Assembly: GCA_022885665.1 (NCBI GenBank)
Contig: JAGQDJ010000006.1
Span: 62,001-126,000, forward strand
DNA length: 64,000 nucleotides
Direction: 5' to 3'
Source of the DNA: Triops longicaudatus
Taxonomy: Eukaryota; Arthropoda; Branchiopoda; Notostraca; Triopsidae
The notes under the pieces were generated by a model. That model was not told where the DNA came from, ran no database searches, and saw only the letters and a list, made by a program, of their open reading frames with translations. Shown here one piece after another: positions 50,535 to 60,646 of the stretch (within the stretch, counting starts at the first letter, position 1; the number at the start of each line of letters is the position of its first letter). Made by a program: the position numbers and the translations under genes.

Positions 50535-52407
50535 TATTTGTTCTATATATATAAAATTACATAGGATTAGACAAATTTTACTTAGAAAACCGGTTTTGGT
50601 GGCCAGAAAGCCCATGAATTTTTTCTTTCAAACCGTTAGCTTGACCCAGGATAATTTCATCCAGTGGTTGGGTATTATGTATACCACATTTTTCTTTTCT
50701 TTTATTTTCAAAATGAGAACTGAAATACAGTAGAACAATGAGTTGGTAATAACTAGTTGAGAAAGATAGGAGTTAACCATAGGATACTTGACAAGACCGG
50801 ATAACAAAGTTTTGTGGTAGAGACGAACTAGAAAACATCATCACGGTGTGCTTCCAGGTAAATTTGTAATTTGAAACAAAAATCGCAGCTCTGCTCGCTG
50901 CAGTTCAGTTTCGATCATTTTTTTTCATACATAATAGAATCCTAGAAAGACTCCTGAATAAAGATCGAATTCGGAGCCAAAGCATTATTGAAAAAATATT
51001 TAGCGCAACAGAAATTGCGCTTGTCGTATTTTGGATTTTTCATTTTTTTTATTTTTTTTTTACAAAATTGGACTTCTGCAGCACTTAAGTGATTAAAATA
51101 CATGCAAAGTTTGCGTATTTACAGTTTCGGCAGTTTACTATATAAAATCCAGCTGGGTCACATGCACACACACTTGTAGACCTTGGAATGAAAATTGTTT
51201 CGTAACTGCGTGATGTATCCCCAACGAGCGTTTGGGGCACACTGACACTTCTGACCGTGAGCATTTCCAACGCACGTCTTATATACCCGTGGTTGTATTT
51301 CCTGGTTCCCATTACGCGTATCAACAGTACATCTTAAAAACAATCGAGAAATTAAATAACTTTTCCTCTTCGAAAAGGTCCATTACGCGAATCTATACTT
51401 CTCTACAGAAACTTGAATCATTAGAAATAAAATAATCGGAATGTTGCTTTTCGGCAGTTTACAACGTTCGGCTCAATGAAAACGTGGCAAAACCAGTAAC
51501 ATGAGTCCAGAAAGAAACCCGTTATGCGCGTTCCTGCATCCCTTAGCAAACATGAATAGGCGCCAAGTTCGCGCCAAGTCTCCTAAGGTACGTGCTGGAA
51601 AAAGTCAAGTTTTCTTGAGGGTACCTGCTGGTTTCATTTGTAAGTAATACGTAAGTCTTGCCATATTACCCGTAGTTCGCAAAATTGTCTCATAATTCTA
51701 CGACTCCCGGTGAATATTTTTTACAACTGCGTCAGTTGGGAAATTGTCTAGTGTGTTATCCAGTAAAATGCGTTTAAATTTAGCTTGTACAACTTTCTCA
51801 GTACGGGTTAATTGATATACACAGTTTCGATGTATTTAACATACCTTCTACGGAATAAGCTCATATTCCGAAGTTTTGTTGGTGAGGAAAGATGCATTAT
51901 TCCAATACGCTGTGATTTTCTCTTTTGCGAAATTTACTTATGGGGTGTATCAAGGAAAAATTTTTTGAAGACATCCGTTTGAAAAGCTCGTAAAAGGCGG
52001 TTTTTTAATGGTGTAGAAAATCAAAGAATTTTGAGTTAATCAAAATAGGCAACACTAGCACAGTGCTCAAATAAATTGTATTGCAGCTGAAAACTAATTG
52101 CGGAATTAACTAAGCCGAAATTAAATTAATAACGGGAATCTGACGTACAATAGCAGTACTGAAGTTACGTTAACATATACGGAAGAAAATTTTCAAAAGA
52201 CACGAGTTTTCTCCTACCTTTAAGCTTGGTCGGTCTCTTTTTTTCCCTACCGAACTTTATGCTCCTTTGAATTCCGCGCTTAAAGCGATTCGGCTCTCCC
52301 TTTGGTGTTCGCCGTCAGATGACAACAGTTATGTAAACATGCTATGATTATAAACACAAACCTTACATAACCGAATTGTCATTGTATTTCCACTTCTTAG
52401 TTAAAAA
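50535..52407. other. Intergenic between lipocalin and SURF1
   Basis: 1.9 kb between two divergent starts. The only coding-like segment is a Cys-containing frame on the minus strand at 51158-51343, listed separately. The rest is AT-rich with no recognised feature. Confidence 0.45.
51158..51332 (-). CDS. Possible exon of a small Cys-rich peptide (weak)
   Basis: The minus strand has an acceptor-like TTTTTAAG followed by an open frame CTVDTRNGNQ...KTCVGNAHG...KCQCAPNARWGYI...YKCVCM, then a stop. It has six cysteines in about 60 residues, which resembles the end of a secreted disulphide-rich peptide. There is no ATG in this frame and no convincing upstream exon, so it could be a decayed gene or chance. 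I name no family. Confidence 0.25.
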
Positions 52408-53790
52408 ATGGCCTTTCAGCCCTGTCTGCTGTTGCGTAAAGGATTTCAAGGTAATAAAACATGTTGTAGTAATTATTTCGAAACGAACAGTGTAGACTTT
52501 AGTTTGCCATTGTGTGCAAACATATGCGTGTCATAAACTATTCTTGTGTAGGTAGCGTGGGTAAGAATTTTGTTCTGTCAACTCGAATACAATCGCAGGA
52601 TGCATCACTGACAACCTTGAAAAGGTTTTCACTTGTTAAAAGAATGTATAATACCAATCGCACAAGTCAAGCGAACTTGAACCCATCAAAGATGAGTTTA
52701 GCCGGAATATTATTATTAGTATGTCATTTTCTTACAGAATATAGAAAACCAAATCTATATAGTATTTATACTATGATTTTTTGCAGTCAGTACCTGTTGG
52801 TACCTTTTGCCTTGGTACCTGGCAAGTCTACCGAAGGCAATGGAAGCTCAATCTTCTTGAATTACTAGAACGAAAGACAAAGAGCGAACCCGTTCCACTT
52901 CCTGACAAGTATCTCTCCCGAGCGTTCCAAACGTGTATTTATTCAGATTTACCCTCTTGAATTGAAGTTTAGAACTCTTGGATGCAATGGAATACCAGCC
53001 TGTTCGAGTTAGAGGTACATTTGATCATAGCAAAGAACTTCTCATTGGTCCACGTTCTCTAATCATCAATGGTGATGCTGACGCTACTGGCGGAGGGCTA
53101 ATTTCAAGTGGTGGCCAAAGTGGTTACATTGTAGTAACGCCTTTGAAATTATCGGACCGAAAGTATGACTGACGTTTTCACGCTAATTTGCTATTCATAG
53201 TCTCAAGTTTCTGTGCTTTTTTCCCCCTGTAGTTTGACTATTCTTGTAAACCGAGGCTGGATTCCTCGTAATAAAACCGATTCTTCAACACGCAAAGAAG
53301 GTCAGGTTCAAGGAGAAACGGAGTTGGTAGGGATTGTTCGACTATCAGAGAAACGCCCTCCCTTTGTCCCACCCAACCAGCCATCCCAGAAGATATTCTA
53401 TACAAGGTAAAAGCTTCTTATTTTACGGACTGTCTTCTATGAATGCGACTTAATGTTATATAATTTTATCGACGTGGTTCATCTTGAAACTTTTAAATAA
53501 GTAAAATAAATTATGTAATTTTCACAGGGATCTGGAATCCATGGGGAAAATATTAGGTGCGGCTCCCATCATGATAGAAGCTGTGGCGAATTCCACTGTT
53601 CCCGAAGGTCCAGTTGGTGGTCAAACTCGAATTACTTTACGTAATGAACATCTTTCTTATATTTTTACATGGTAAGTTATAAAATATGCCGTGAACTGTG
53701 TAATCGAACATGATACTTAGGTATACCTTATCCCTGGCTACATCGTATATGTGGTACCGAAGATTTATCCGAGGCTTACCAATTATTTAA
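52408..53790 (+). CDS. SURF1: SURF1, cytochrome c oxidase assembly factor
   Basis: Inner-membrane mitochondrial protein required for early complex IV assembly. Seven exons (52408-52450, 52552-52718, 52787-52908, 52968-53162, 53233-53406, 53528-53671, 53721-53790) give 304 residues. The basic, Ser-rich first 70 residues fit a mitochondrial presequence. TM1 is SLAGILLLSVPVGTFCLGTW, directly before QVYRRQWKLNLLELLE. Family signatures are VRGTFDHSKELLIGPR, GYIVVTP, TILVNRGWIPR, GGQTRITLRNEHLSYI and TM2 TLSLATSYMWY. Exon 4 must begin after TTGAAG (52967); a stronger-looking TTTAG five bases on would break the frame. Confidence 0.94.
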
Positions 53791-54192
53791 ATACTGTTGT
53801 GTGCTGCATACGGATGTAATTCTGATTATTAGTACATTTTACTTTAATGCATCACGAAGCACCTTTTTTTCCCTCCACACGGGCTTTTCCCTTCGTTTAT
53901 GTAAGGCGAAAAAATATGCTTATAAATCATCCATCGAGTTTTATTATTTTTATTTTATTTTTTTCAGCTAAATTCAGCCCTTCATTCCTTTTGTCTATCT
54001 ATACTACGGCATTGTAGCAGTAAATAACAAACTGGTAAATTATGGTCTCGGAGCTTTCTGCGGGAACCAGTTCTCAAGGGACATTGTTCTGATGAGGACC
54101 GGTTGTGCTTGACCTTGAAAGACGAGAACCTGTTTCCGTCTTCCTTTGATGGCCCACAAGTTTACAATGCACCACGGCATTGGGTATTCAAA
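53791..54192. other. SURF1 3' flank and fucosyltransferase 5' flank
   Basis: Spacer with a T-rich stretch and an acceptor-like TTTTTTTCAG at about 53958-53967, which may end a 5' UTR intron of the fucosyltransferase. The open frame from 54103 to 54192 has no ATG and is read as 5' UTR. Confidence 0.45.
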
Positions 54193-55440
54193 ATGAAGCT
54201 GTGGATTCTTAGGAAAGTAAACTATATTTGTGCGCGTTTTCAGTTAGTTATTGTCGTCCTTCTCGTGTCACTAATTGCAATAATTGGTTTATCAGCTCAT
54301 TTGCCGGATCCAGACGACGAGATTCAGGACACGAATCAATATACTAGCGTGAGCGAACGTTTCCCGAACCACAAAACAATTCTAGTCTGGGACCCTGACG
54401 TGTATAAATATATTTCGGATTTAGTACCTCCAGGATCTGAATTTTTTGACGAGCATTGCGCTGTCAAAACATGCTACATTACCAACGACCGTCATACAAT
54501 GCAACAGTCGGACTTCGATTCGGTAATTTTGTATTGGCCACAGCGAGAACCACCTCCCACAGGAAGAAAACCTCATCAAGCTTATGTGATGTTCACTGGA
54601 GAGCCAAATGATTTCGATCTTTCCGATAAAACCATCCTAAACGGATTTTATAATTATACGATGACATTTCGTGAAGATTCCGATTTTTATCGACCATTCG
54701 GTTACGTGAAAGCGTTGCCTTCCGCCCCAAAGGATTCGCAAGAACTACAGAAATTAATTTCCAGCACTGATCTTCAGACAACTGTTAACTACGCCCAAGG
54801 AAAAACAAAACTAGCAGCATGGTTCGTTTCGCATTGCGGAACCCATAGTCGGCGGGAATTTTTGGTACAACACCTGCAAATGTATCTTCCGATTGACATT
54901 TACGGACGCTGCGGAAATTTGAGTTGCCCAATGGAAGACTTCAAATGTTACGAAATGGTAGAAAGAACGTACAAGTTTTACTTTTCTTTCGAAAATGCTT
55001 TTTGCAGGAATTACACGACTGAAAAGTTTTTCAACATCTTGGCATACAATGTTGTCCCGGTCGTTTATGGCGGAGCGGATTACGCGAAACTGGCTCCGCC
55101 GCATTCTTATATTGATGCAACGCAAATGACAGTGAAACAGTTGGTGCAGCTGTTAAAAGAATTAGACGCGGACGATGCAATGTATAATAAATACTTTTGG
55201 TGGAAGCCACATTATCAGGTGGTGTACAAGAGAAGTGTCCTTGATATAAAAATGTTGTGTGGCTTATGTGAAAAATTACATGATCAAGATGCTCAGCAAA
55301 TAGGACAAGTTTATCAAGATTTTAACGGATGGTGGGGTGAAAAGAACCATTGTCACCAATTCACGAACCTGAGACTTCCGATCAAGGAGTTTAGCTTCCA
55401 TGATGTAAAAATAGCTGAGCCTGTGAAGATCCAGCTTTAG
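54193..55440 (+). CDS. Alpha-1,3-fucosyltransferase (GT10 family)
   Basis: Golgi enzyme that transfers fucose from GDP-fucose, in arthropods typically to the N-glycan core or LacdiNAc. It is a single uninterrupted frame of 415 residues. Type II topology: a short basic cytosolic tail, then an anchor of about 20 residues (LVIVVLLVSLIAIIGLSA). A stem follows, then a luminal domain with VMFTGEPNDF, WFVSHCGTHSRREFLVQ and IDIYGRCGN. The GT10 donor-binding signature is FYFSFENAFCRNYTTEKFF, followed by NVVPVVYGGADYAKLAPPHSYIDA. The C-terminal Cys residues around MLCGLCEKLHD are also typical. The ATG at 54193 is the first in frame. The lack of CDS introns contrasts with the intron-dense neighbours and may reflect retroposition. 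Confidence 0.93.
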   Translation: MKLWILRKVNYICARFQLVIVVLLVSLIAIIGLSAHLPDPDDEIQDTNQYTSVSERFPNHKTILVWDPDVYKYISDLVPPGSEFFDEHCAVKTCYITNDRHTMQQSDFDSVILYWPQREPPPTGRKPHQAYVMFTGEPNDFDLSDKTILNGFYNYTMTFREDSDFYRPFGYVKALPSAPKDSQELQKLISSTDLQTTVNYAQGKTKLAAWFVSHCGTHSRREFLVQHLQMYLPIDIYGRCGNLSCPMEDFKCYEMVERTYKFYFSFENAFCRNYTTEKFFNILAYNVVPVVYGGADYAKLAPPHSYIDATQMTVKQLVQLLKELDADDAMYNKYFWWKPHYQVVYKRSVLDIKMLCGLCEKLHDQDAQQIGQVYQDFNGWWGEKNHCHQFTNLRLPIKEFSFHDVKIAEPVKIQL

Positions 55441-55952
55441 ATTGCTAAAATTCTCTTAATTCCGTGATAAAAAAAAAATGGAAGTGTGTTTGCATTTCCA
55501 TGGCAAAGGCGAATCTTTGCCTTGAACAATGTAAAACTTGTATTTCTTGTCGACATAAAAGTAAAAGATTATAAGTATGTAAAGCTCCCACAAAATAGTA
55601 ACGCTTCCAGGATCGGCATATTCATATGTCGCAAAGCTCGTGAAATATACGAATGAAAAAAGTCTCTAAAGCAAGAATCGGGAGAAAAAAAATGTGGGCA
55701 ATCACGTACGTGATTTTAATCGTACACGTAAACAAAATAAATAATAATGGTTTACTTTCCTATACTTGTATAACATGAAATAAATCTGTACGATTGACCA
55801 TGAGTTATAGTATTTCATTGTAAACAAACTTCCTGCCAGAAAGAAGTCTATTAATAATCAAAGAACAGTACTAGTTGTCACCCGTGAGAACTTGCATAGG
55901 TAACATATTACCACTCAAATTTATAGTTCCAACAAGGTCCACTGAATATAAC

Positions 55953-56105
55953 TGTTATGGCCGAGCGGTCTAAGTCTTGGATTGTTGTTCGTGAGGTCCG
56001 GGGTTCGATTCCCTTTGTCTGAAATTTGGTTTTTCAGAGGAAAAATACTCTGACAATGCCCTATCCTGCCTCCTATGGTACCTGGTATATCGAAATAAAA
56101 TGGAA
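55953..56105 (+). mobile_element. tRNA-derived SINE-like element
   Basis: The segment carries both internal RNA polymerase III boxes in tRNA order: a Leu/Ser-type A box (TGGCCGAGCGGTCTAA, starting at 55958) and a perfect B box (GGTTCGATTCC, 56002-56012). The tRNA fold is not completed: the 3' side does not pair with an acceptor stem. About 90 bp of unrelated sequence follow, ending in an A-rich AAATAAAATGG. This is the architecture of a tRNA-derived SINE. No second copy was noticed in the window. Confidence 0.6.
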
Positions 56106-56665
56106 TTACTAAGAGTACCATTGGAAACAGCATGGGAAGCAGGGAAAGGAAAGGGTGAATGAGACCTCGAAAAACATGATGCTGGCATCGTGCATCGCAC
56201 TTTTTCCCATGTTATTCCTTATGGGATTTCAAACTTTTTGGCTCCTGAGACGCCCTCAGGGCATAATTTCATATTCAAGCTCATTTTTCTTGCTTATTTG
56301 AAGGGCTAGCGCAATAATTCTTACGGATTTGGAATCCTCGCGCGCAGGGGAATAATTTCCATAGCTTAATTTGCATATCATAAGAATTTGGTTAATTGGA
56401 GTACGTGGCACAAACGGACCACCTAAGAATACGGATTTCTTTGTCCACACCTGAATACCGTTTGTTTGTGCAGCTAAACAGTTTTATATCACCATTCTAA
56501 CCATAGTAAAAGAAACTGTACATTCAGTTCACAAGTGCTATAGCTAAGCATTTTCGCAACAAGAAAATTCACCACTTTGGTTATATTACCTTGGGTTTAA
56601 AGTGAATATCGTCACTCGGCTCGCTTTTTTTTACCGAAGAAGGTTTTTACAGCTTAACAGATAAA

Positions 56666-56845
56666 ATGACCGTAATAGAAAATGCATTTAAGCGTTTGCA
56701 AGGTAAGATGCCTAAAACTTTCGAATTTTTTTTATCAGTTTCAAAGTCGCACAAAAATGTAAAAGGCAAGGGCATCTACAAAATGATACGAACACTAATC
56801 CCTTGGTCCAAATATTCGTGTTTTTGTTCGGCTTCCACATCCTAA
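56666..56845 (+). other. Upstream ORF or 5' leader of DTD1
   Basis: An ATG-started frame of 59 codons ends with TAA nine bases before the DTD1 ATG. It is basic and matches no family. A strong donor-like GTAAGATG lies after codon 12. If transcribed as one mRNA with DTD1 it would be a uORF; alternatively, its first codons could be an exon of something else. Confidence 0.3.
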
Positions 56846-56854
56846 ACTACAAAC

Positions 56855-57597
56855 ATGAAGGCGCTCATACAACGTGTAGTGCAAGCAAAAGTTACAGGTA
56901 AACTATGTTAGACAATAACAGTAACTCATGCATAATCTTAATAGTTGACCAAGAAATCGTGGGAGAGATCGGAAGGGGCCTTTGTGTACTTATTGGCATA
57001 AGCAAAGATGACACTGTGAAAGACCTAGAATACATGTAAGTTTAAAGGAAACTTCGAAACTGCACTACGAAACTTTGTTAAAAGAATGGCAACAAATCCA
57101 ACAAACAAATTAAGTTCGCCTGTTAAGAGCTTTATTTGTTTTGTTTTCTTTTTTTTTTCAAAAATCCTAGTGTCCGAAAAATCTTGTCGATCCGTTTGTT
57201 CGAAAGCGAAAATGGCAAGAAGTGGGACAGAACGGTCGTCGAAAGCGATTGTGAGATTCTCTGCGTTAGTCAGTTTACACTTTACCATACACTGAAAGGA
57301 AATAAGCCTGATTTCCGCAATGCAATGCCATCGGAACAATCCCAAGCTATGTATAACGAGGTGCTAAGCCGCTTGAAGCAAAGTTACCTACCTGATCGAA
57401 TTAAAGGTATTAAAAATATTCAGAAGATAAGAAACATACTGAAGGGCCGTAATACATTTTTAGACGGACGTTTTGGAGCATATATGCAAGTACATATACA
57501 AAACGACGGCCCTGTCACCATAGAACTTGAATCTCCCTTGCCCCAGCCCAAGCAAGGGAAAAAGCCTAAAGAAATTGAAAACGGTACTGCCGAATAA
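56855..57597 (+). CDS. DTD1: D-aminoacyl-tRNA deacylase 1 (D-Tyr-tRNA deacylase)
   Basis: Proofreading enzyme that removes D-amino acids or glycine mischarged on tRNA. Four exons (56855-56897, 56945-57035, 57171-57406, 57464-57597) give 167 residues. MKALIQRVVQAKVTV and GRGLCVLIGIS form the N-terminal β part. The active-site SQFT motif is in ILCVSQFTLYHTLKGNKPDF. The Gly-cis-Pro motif that gives chiral selection is in the conserved HIQNDGPVTIELESP. Intron 3 (57407-57463) is 57 bp, free of stops and in frame; reading through it would insert 19 residues between LPDRIK and DGRFGAYM, which are contiguous in other species. A short Lys/Gly-rich tail ends the protein. The gene is convergent with ELMO, 160 bp apart. 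Confidence 0.95.
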
Positions 57598-57757
57598 ATG
57601 TAACTTATCGGTCAAAGACTGGATTTTCATTCTTGACGTGAAAACTGTATTGTCATAATTTTTGTCACTGACAGAGAAAGTTAACAGGACTAGTCTGGCA
57701 AGCAGTAAAAACTAATCTAAAGAAATATTGCGATACTGTTTTGGCACATATCAAGTT

Positions 57758-60254
57758 TCAAAGGAGACAAAAATCATAGTTGTCGGGTTCTGGAGGAATT
57801 GGAGGAGGGTCTTCTGGGGTGTCAATACCTTCTACGTCTAACAGACGTAACTTGATTTCCATCCCGAGCAGAATATCCAGATCACTTTTAGCTTCCTTAC
57901 TGGTCATTTCGCAGCCTGTAAATATTTGATGTCAGAACCGTTTGCCCTTTCAAAGAAAATTAACTTAAAATTAATCACCTAGTAAAGCGTTTATGCCGTC
58001 TGTCCAATAATCGAAAACTTTCTCGTCAGGAGCAACGAAATCTAATGACCCTCCATCGTTGGAATCCAAAATCAAAGAGAAAGCTAACTGGGATGTTGAT
58101 TTTTTTCTATACAGAACGAAAAAGAAAAAATATAAAAATTAGATAAACGCAAAAATTTCTATGTGTAATAGAACTCCGAATCTGATTGTTTTCAGATACC
58201 CAACTTGTCAACTATCCTTTTATCTCGACTGGGTTATATCGGAGTGCTACTGTAAAAAATTCGAAAACAGGAAAAAAATATATATATTATACACTTACTT
58301 GGCATCTTTCATATGAGGGCAGTCCTTCCGAAGAACTAAAGCTTTGATGTCAATGACGGGCAGTTTATTAGGTAAGTCTTCAAACGCAGGAAAGGTTTTC
58401 TCATCACAGTCTCCATAATGGAATACTTTGTGATTTGGTGAAAGACGAATGTACCAGAACTTGTCTTTCGTCCTCTGCAGAAAACGTAAGAAAAAGAAAC
58501 GGATACGGATTAGAACAATCGAACAACCCCCATTTTTGACGTACTTGACTTCTTAACGGATACTTCTGAAAACGTGTGCCATCTACCAAAAACCCAAGCC
58601 TTTGTTGCTGTACCAATTCGGTCATTTCGGGTGTAATTTGCTTCCTCAGCTCGACAATGGGTTTCGCAGTTGATTCCCATTCTTCACGGTTGGTTCGTTC
58701 TTGTTGTCGGAGGTTGGTAATTTCCGTGTACGTAAGAGTCCAAAGCTTGCTCTTGAAAGCTTCTATGGTAGTCGGTGAGATCGCCAACGCTCTGGTAATC
58801 TGCTCACGTACAACGTTAAATACCTTGTCAAAATCTTCTATCGTAGCTCGCATTTCTCGCCATGTTTTGTTCACCAAGACAATACAAGTACAAAAGAACT
58901 CTTCAAAGGGATGATCGCTGTTGAAAAACATAGGATGGAATGATTGGCCTTGCTCATTGGGAGGTTCGCCAATCTTTAAGATCTCGCAAAGAAGTTTTGT
59001 CAGCTCGATACTCGTACGTCCGAAGGGGCATTCATACTCATCAGCGCGGCATGAATTCTCAAGGACGACTTTGGTGTATTTTTCGGGATGATACTGGGCG
59101 AAATAACTCATGTTATCTAACGCCAATAAGCCCGGTGGCGTTTCCGCAAAATCTAAAGCTGGGTTCGTATCATTTTTGAAACCTAATTTCCGGTAATCTT
59201 TCGTCGGAAGACCGTGACGGCGGGATGCGACGTCATTTTTATTGCCTGCATCGTACTCGGGGTCAAATGCGATGCGACGCAGTTCCTTGATCTTTTCAAG
59301 CGAATCAGTGTCTTGGGGATCCATCTTCATATTTTTCCGCGTTTCGAGCAAGTTTAATGTCAGCGTTTGGAGAACGTACAACTGATGGGCCATATCGGAA
59401 TCCATAGATTCAGCGCTCTGGATTATATTACTGACAATAGAATTGCGGATGTGACGAGCATTTAACGTCTTGGCCATTGCTTTCCGCTTGCCATCATCCG
59501 CTTTCTGGAAAAGTGCATTGATGAGGGCAACGGTGTTTTGCTGAATCTGCGACATGCTGTTTTGTAAATGCATGGCTAGGTTAGGTAATGTAATTTCTTT
59601 CTCAAGTTGCTGATAGCCTGAAGAGCTATTCAATACCAAGCTTTCGAGAATTGCCAGCGCTGCTTGAAGAGTTTTCGGGTCTTGGGCAACAGATTGGTTG
59701 TTCACATAACTGGCGATTTTATGAACAAATGGAGGTTCCAGAACGTCCCAAGAGACGATTCCATGATCCATTAAATCGATGAAAGATAATAAGGCGTATG
59801 CCAGTACTTCGCTTGTGAACTTGCCTCCTTCGATAGCAGAGACTAATAGCGTTAAGCCTTGTTTGTTGATGAACTCTGAAGCAAAAGTTACATCAGGACT
59901 GGACTTGCAAAGGTGTTTCACCGCTGTGAGTTTATCTTCTACTGCGGTTAGTGACATCTTTTCAAGAATCACCTCAGCGGACTTGGACGGTGACAAGACC
60001 AAGGCCAGTACTGAACCATTCTTGACTTCTTGGCGGTTCTTTTCTGTGATGTAGTTTTGGGAATTGTCGGCAAACTGTAAAGCATACTGTTCTGGAATGG
60101 TTAGTTCCCAACTGTTGCACAGATCGTGAATAATAGCAGCCAACGATTGCTTTTGGTCAAAGACAATGAGCTGGGCTATTTTCCCTTCATGTTGAACGGC
60201 GATCTTTACAATGTTTGCGTCCAGGATCTGAGGTTTGGATATCCGAGTTGTCAT
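57758..60254 (-). CDS. ELMO: Engulfment and cell motility protein (ELMO / CED-12)
   Basis: Scaffold that pairs with DOCK proteins to activate Rac in cell migration and corpse engulfment. Four exons (60254-58545, 58474-58299, 58106-57979, 57915-57758) give 723 residues, close to human ELMO1 (727). The first exon codes 570 residues without interruption and covers the ubiquitin-like N-terminal region, the armadillo-type helical repeats and the ELMO domain (about 300-480). The PH domain continues across the last three exons (KDKFWYIRLSPNHKVFHYGD, then SLDFVAPDEKVFDYWTDGINALL). The C-terminus has the Pro-rich motif DPPPIPPEPDNYDF that binds the DOCK SH3 domain. The small downstream exons are easily missed, because the first frame reads on into the intron for 46 residues. 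Confidence 0.95.
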
Positions 60255-60646
60255 TTCTCTGGTGTGATGCGGTTCAGAAAACTGGAAAAGAAATAAAATT
60301 TTTTTTAATAAAAACCACTATTCCTGTATAAACTTACCTACAACGATGTAACGTGTCACTGAGCGTTCTGCATATTAATTAAGCGGCTAATTATTGTTAT
60401 TAGTGTTCTCGAAGGAGTGGTTATGGTTTTTGTTTGACTGTTTGATCGTGACGATGACACCTACCGGCTGTAATATTTGCTTATTTTTAAAAAGGAGAAA
60501 ATTTTTTAGGGCTTTTGCTACGCTTTCGACATCTGTTGGGTTCTAGGCTCACCAGCCAAAGCATTCGTTATTGTTATTTGGTAAACAGAGTTCCGTTCCG
60601 TGGGGAAAACGCATGATTGTGTAAAGTACAACCGTTAAGAAAGCTA
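60255..60646. promoter_or_regulatory. Bidirectional promoter region, ELMO / MyD88
   Basis: 392 bp between divergent start codons. A κB-like GGGGAAAACGC lies at 60602-60612, 34 bp upstream of the MyD88 ATG; it differs by one base from GGGGAAAACCC-type Rel sites. It may lie in the 5' UTR, so a transcription-factor role is unproven. Confidence 0.4.

Larger units (their letters stand above)
55441..56854. other. Intergenic containing a tRNA-derived repeat and an upstream ORF
   Basis: 1.4 kb. The left third is AT-rich, probably fucosyltransferase 3' UTR. A SINE-like element lies at about 55953-56105. A 59-codon frame (56666-56845) sits directly before DTD1. Nothing else was recognised. Confidence 0.5.

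Noticed and set aside
54103..54192. N-terminal extension of the fucosyltransferase
   Set aside because: It begins at TTG with no in-frame ATG until 54193, which gives a normal short cytosolic tail.
55953..56030. Functional tRNA gene
   Set aside because: A and B boxes are present, but the acceptor stem does not close and the anticodon arm is irregular; a tRNA-derived repeat fits better.
58404..58544. ELMO read-through end after the first long exon
   Set aside because: The open frame continues past the donor, but PH-domain homology resumes only after splicing to 58474, in a different frame.
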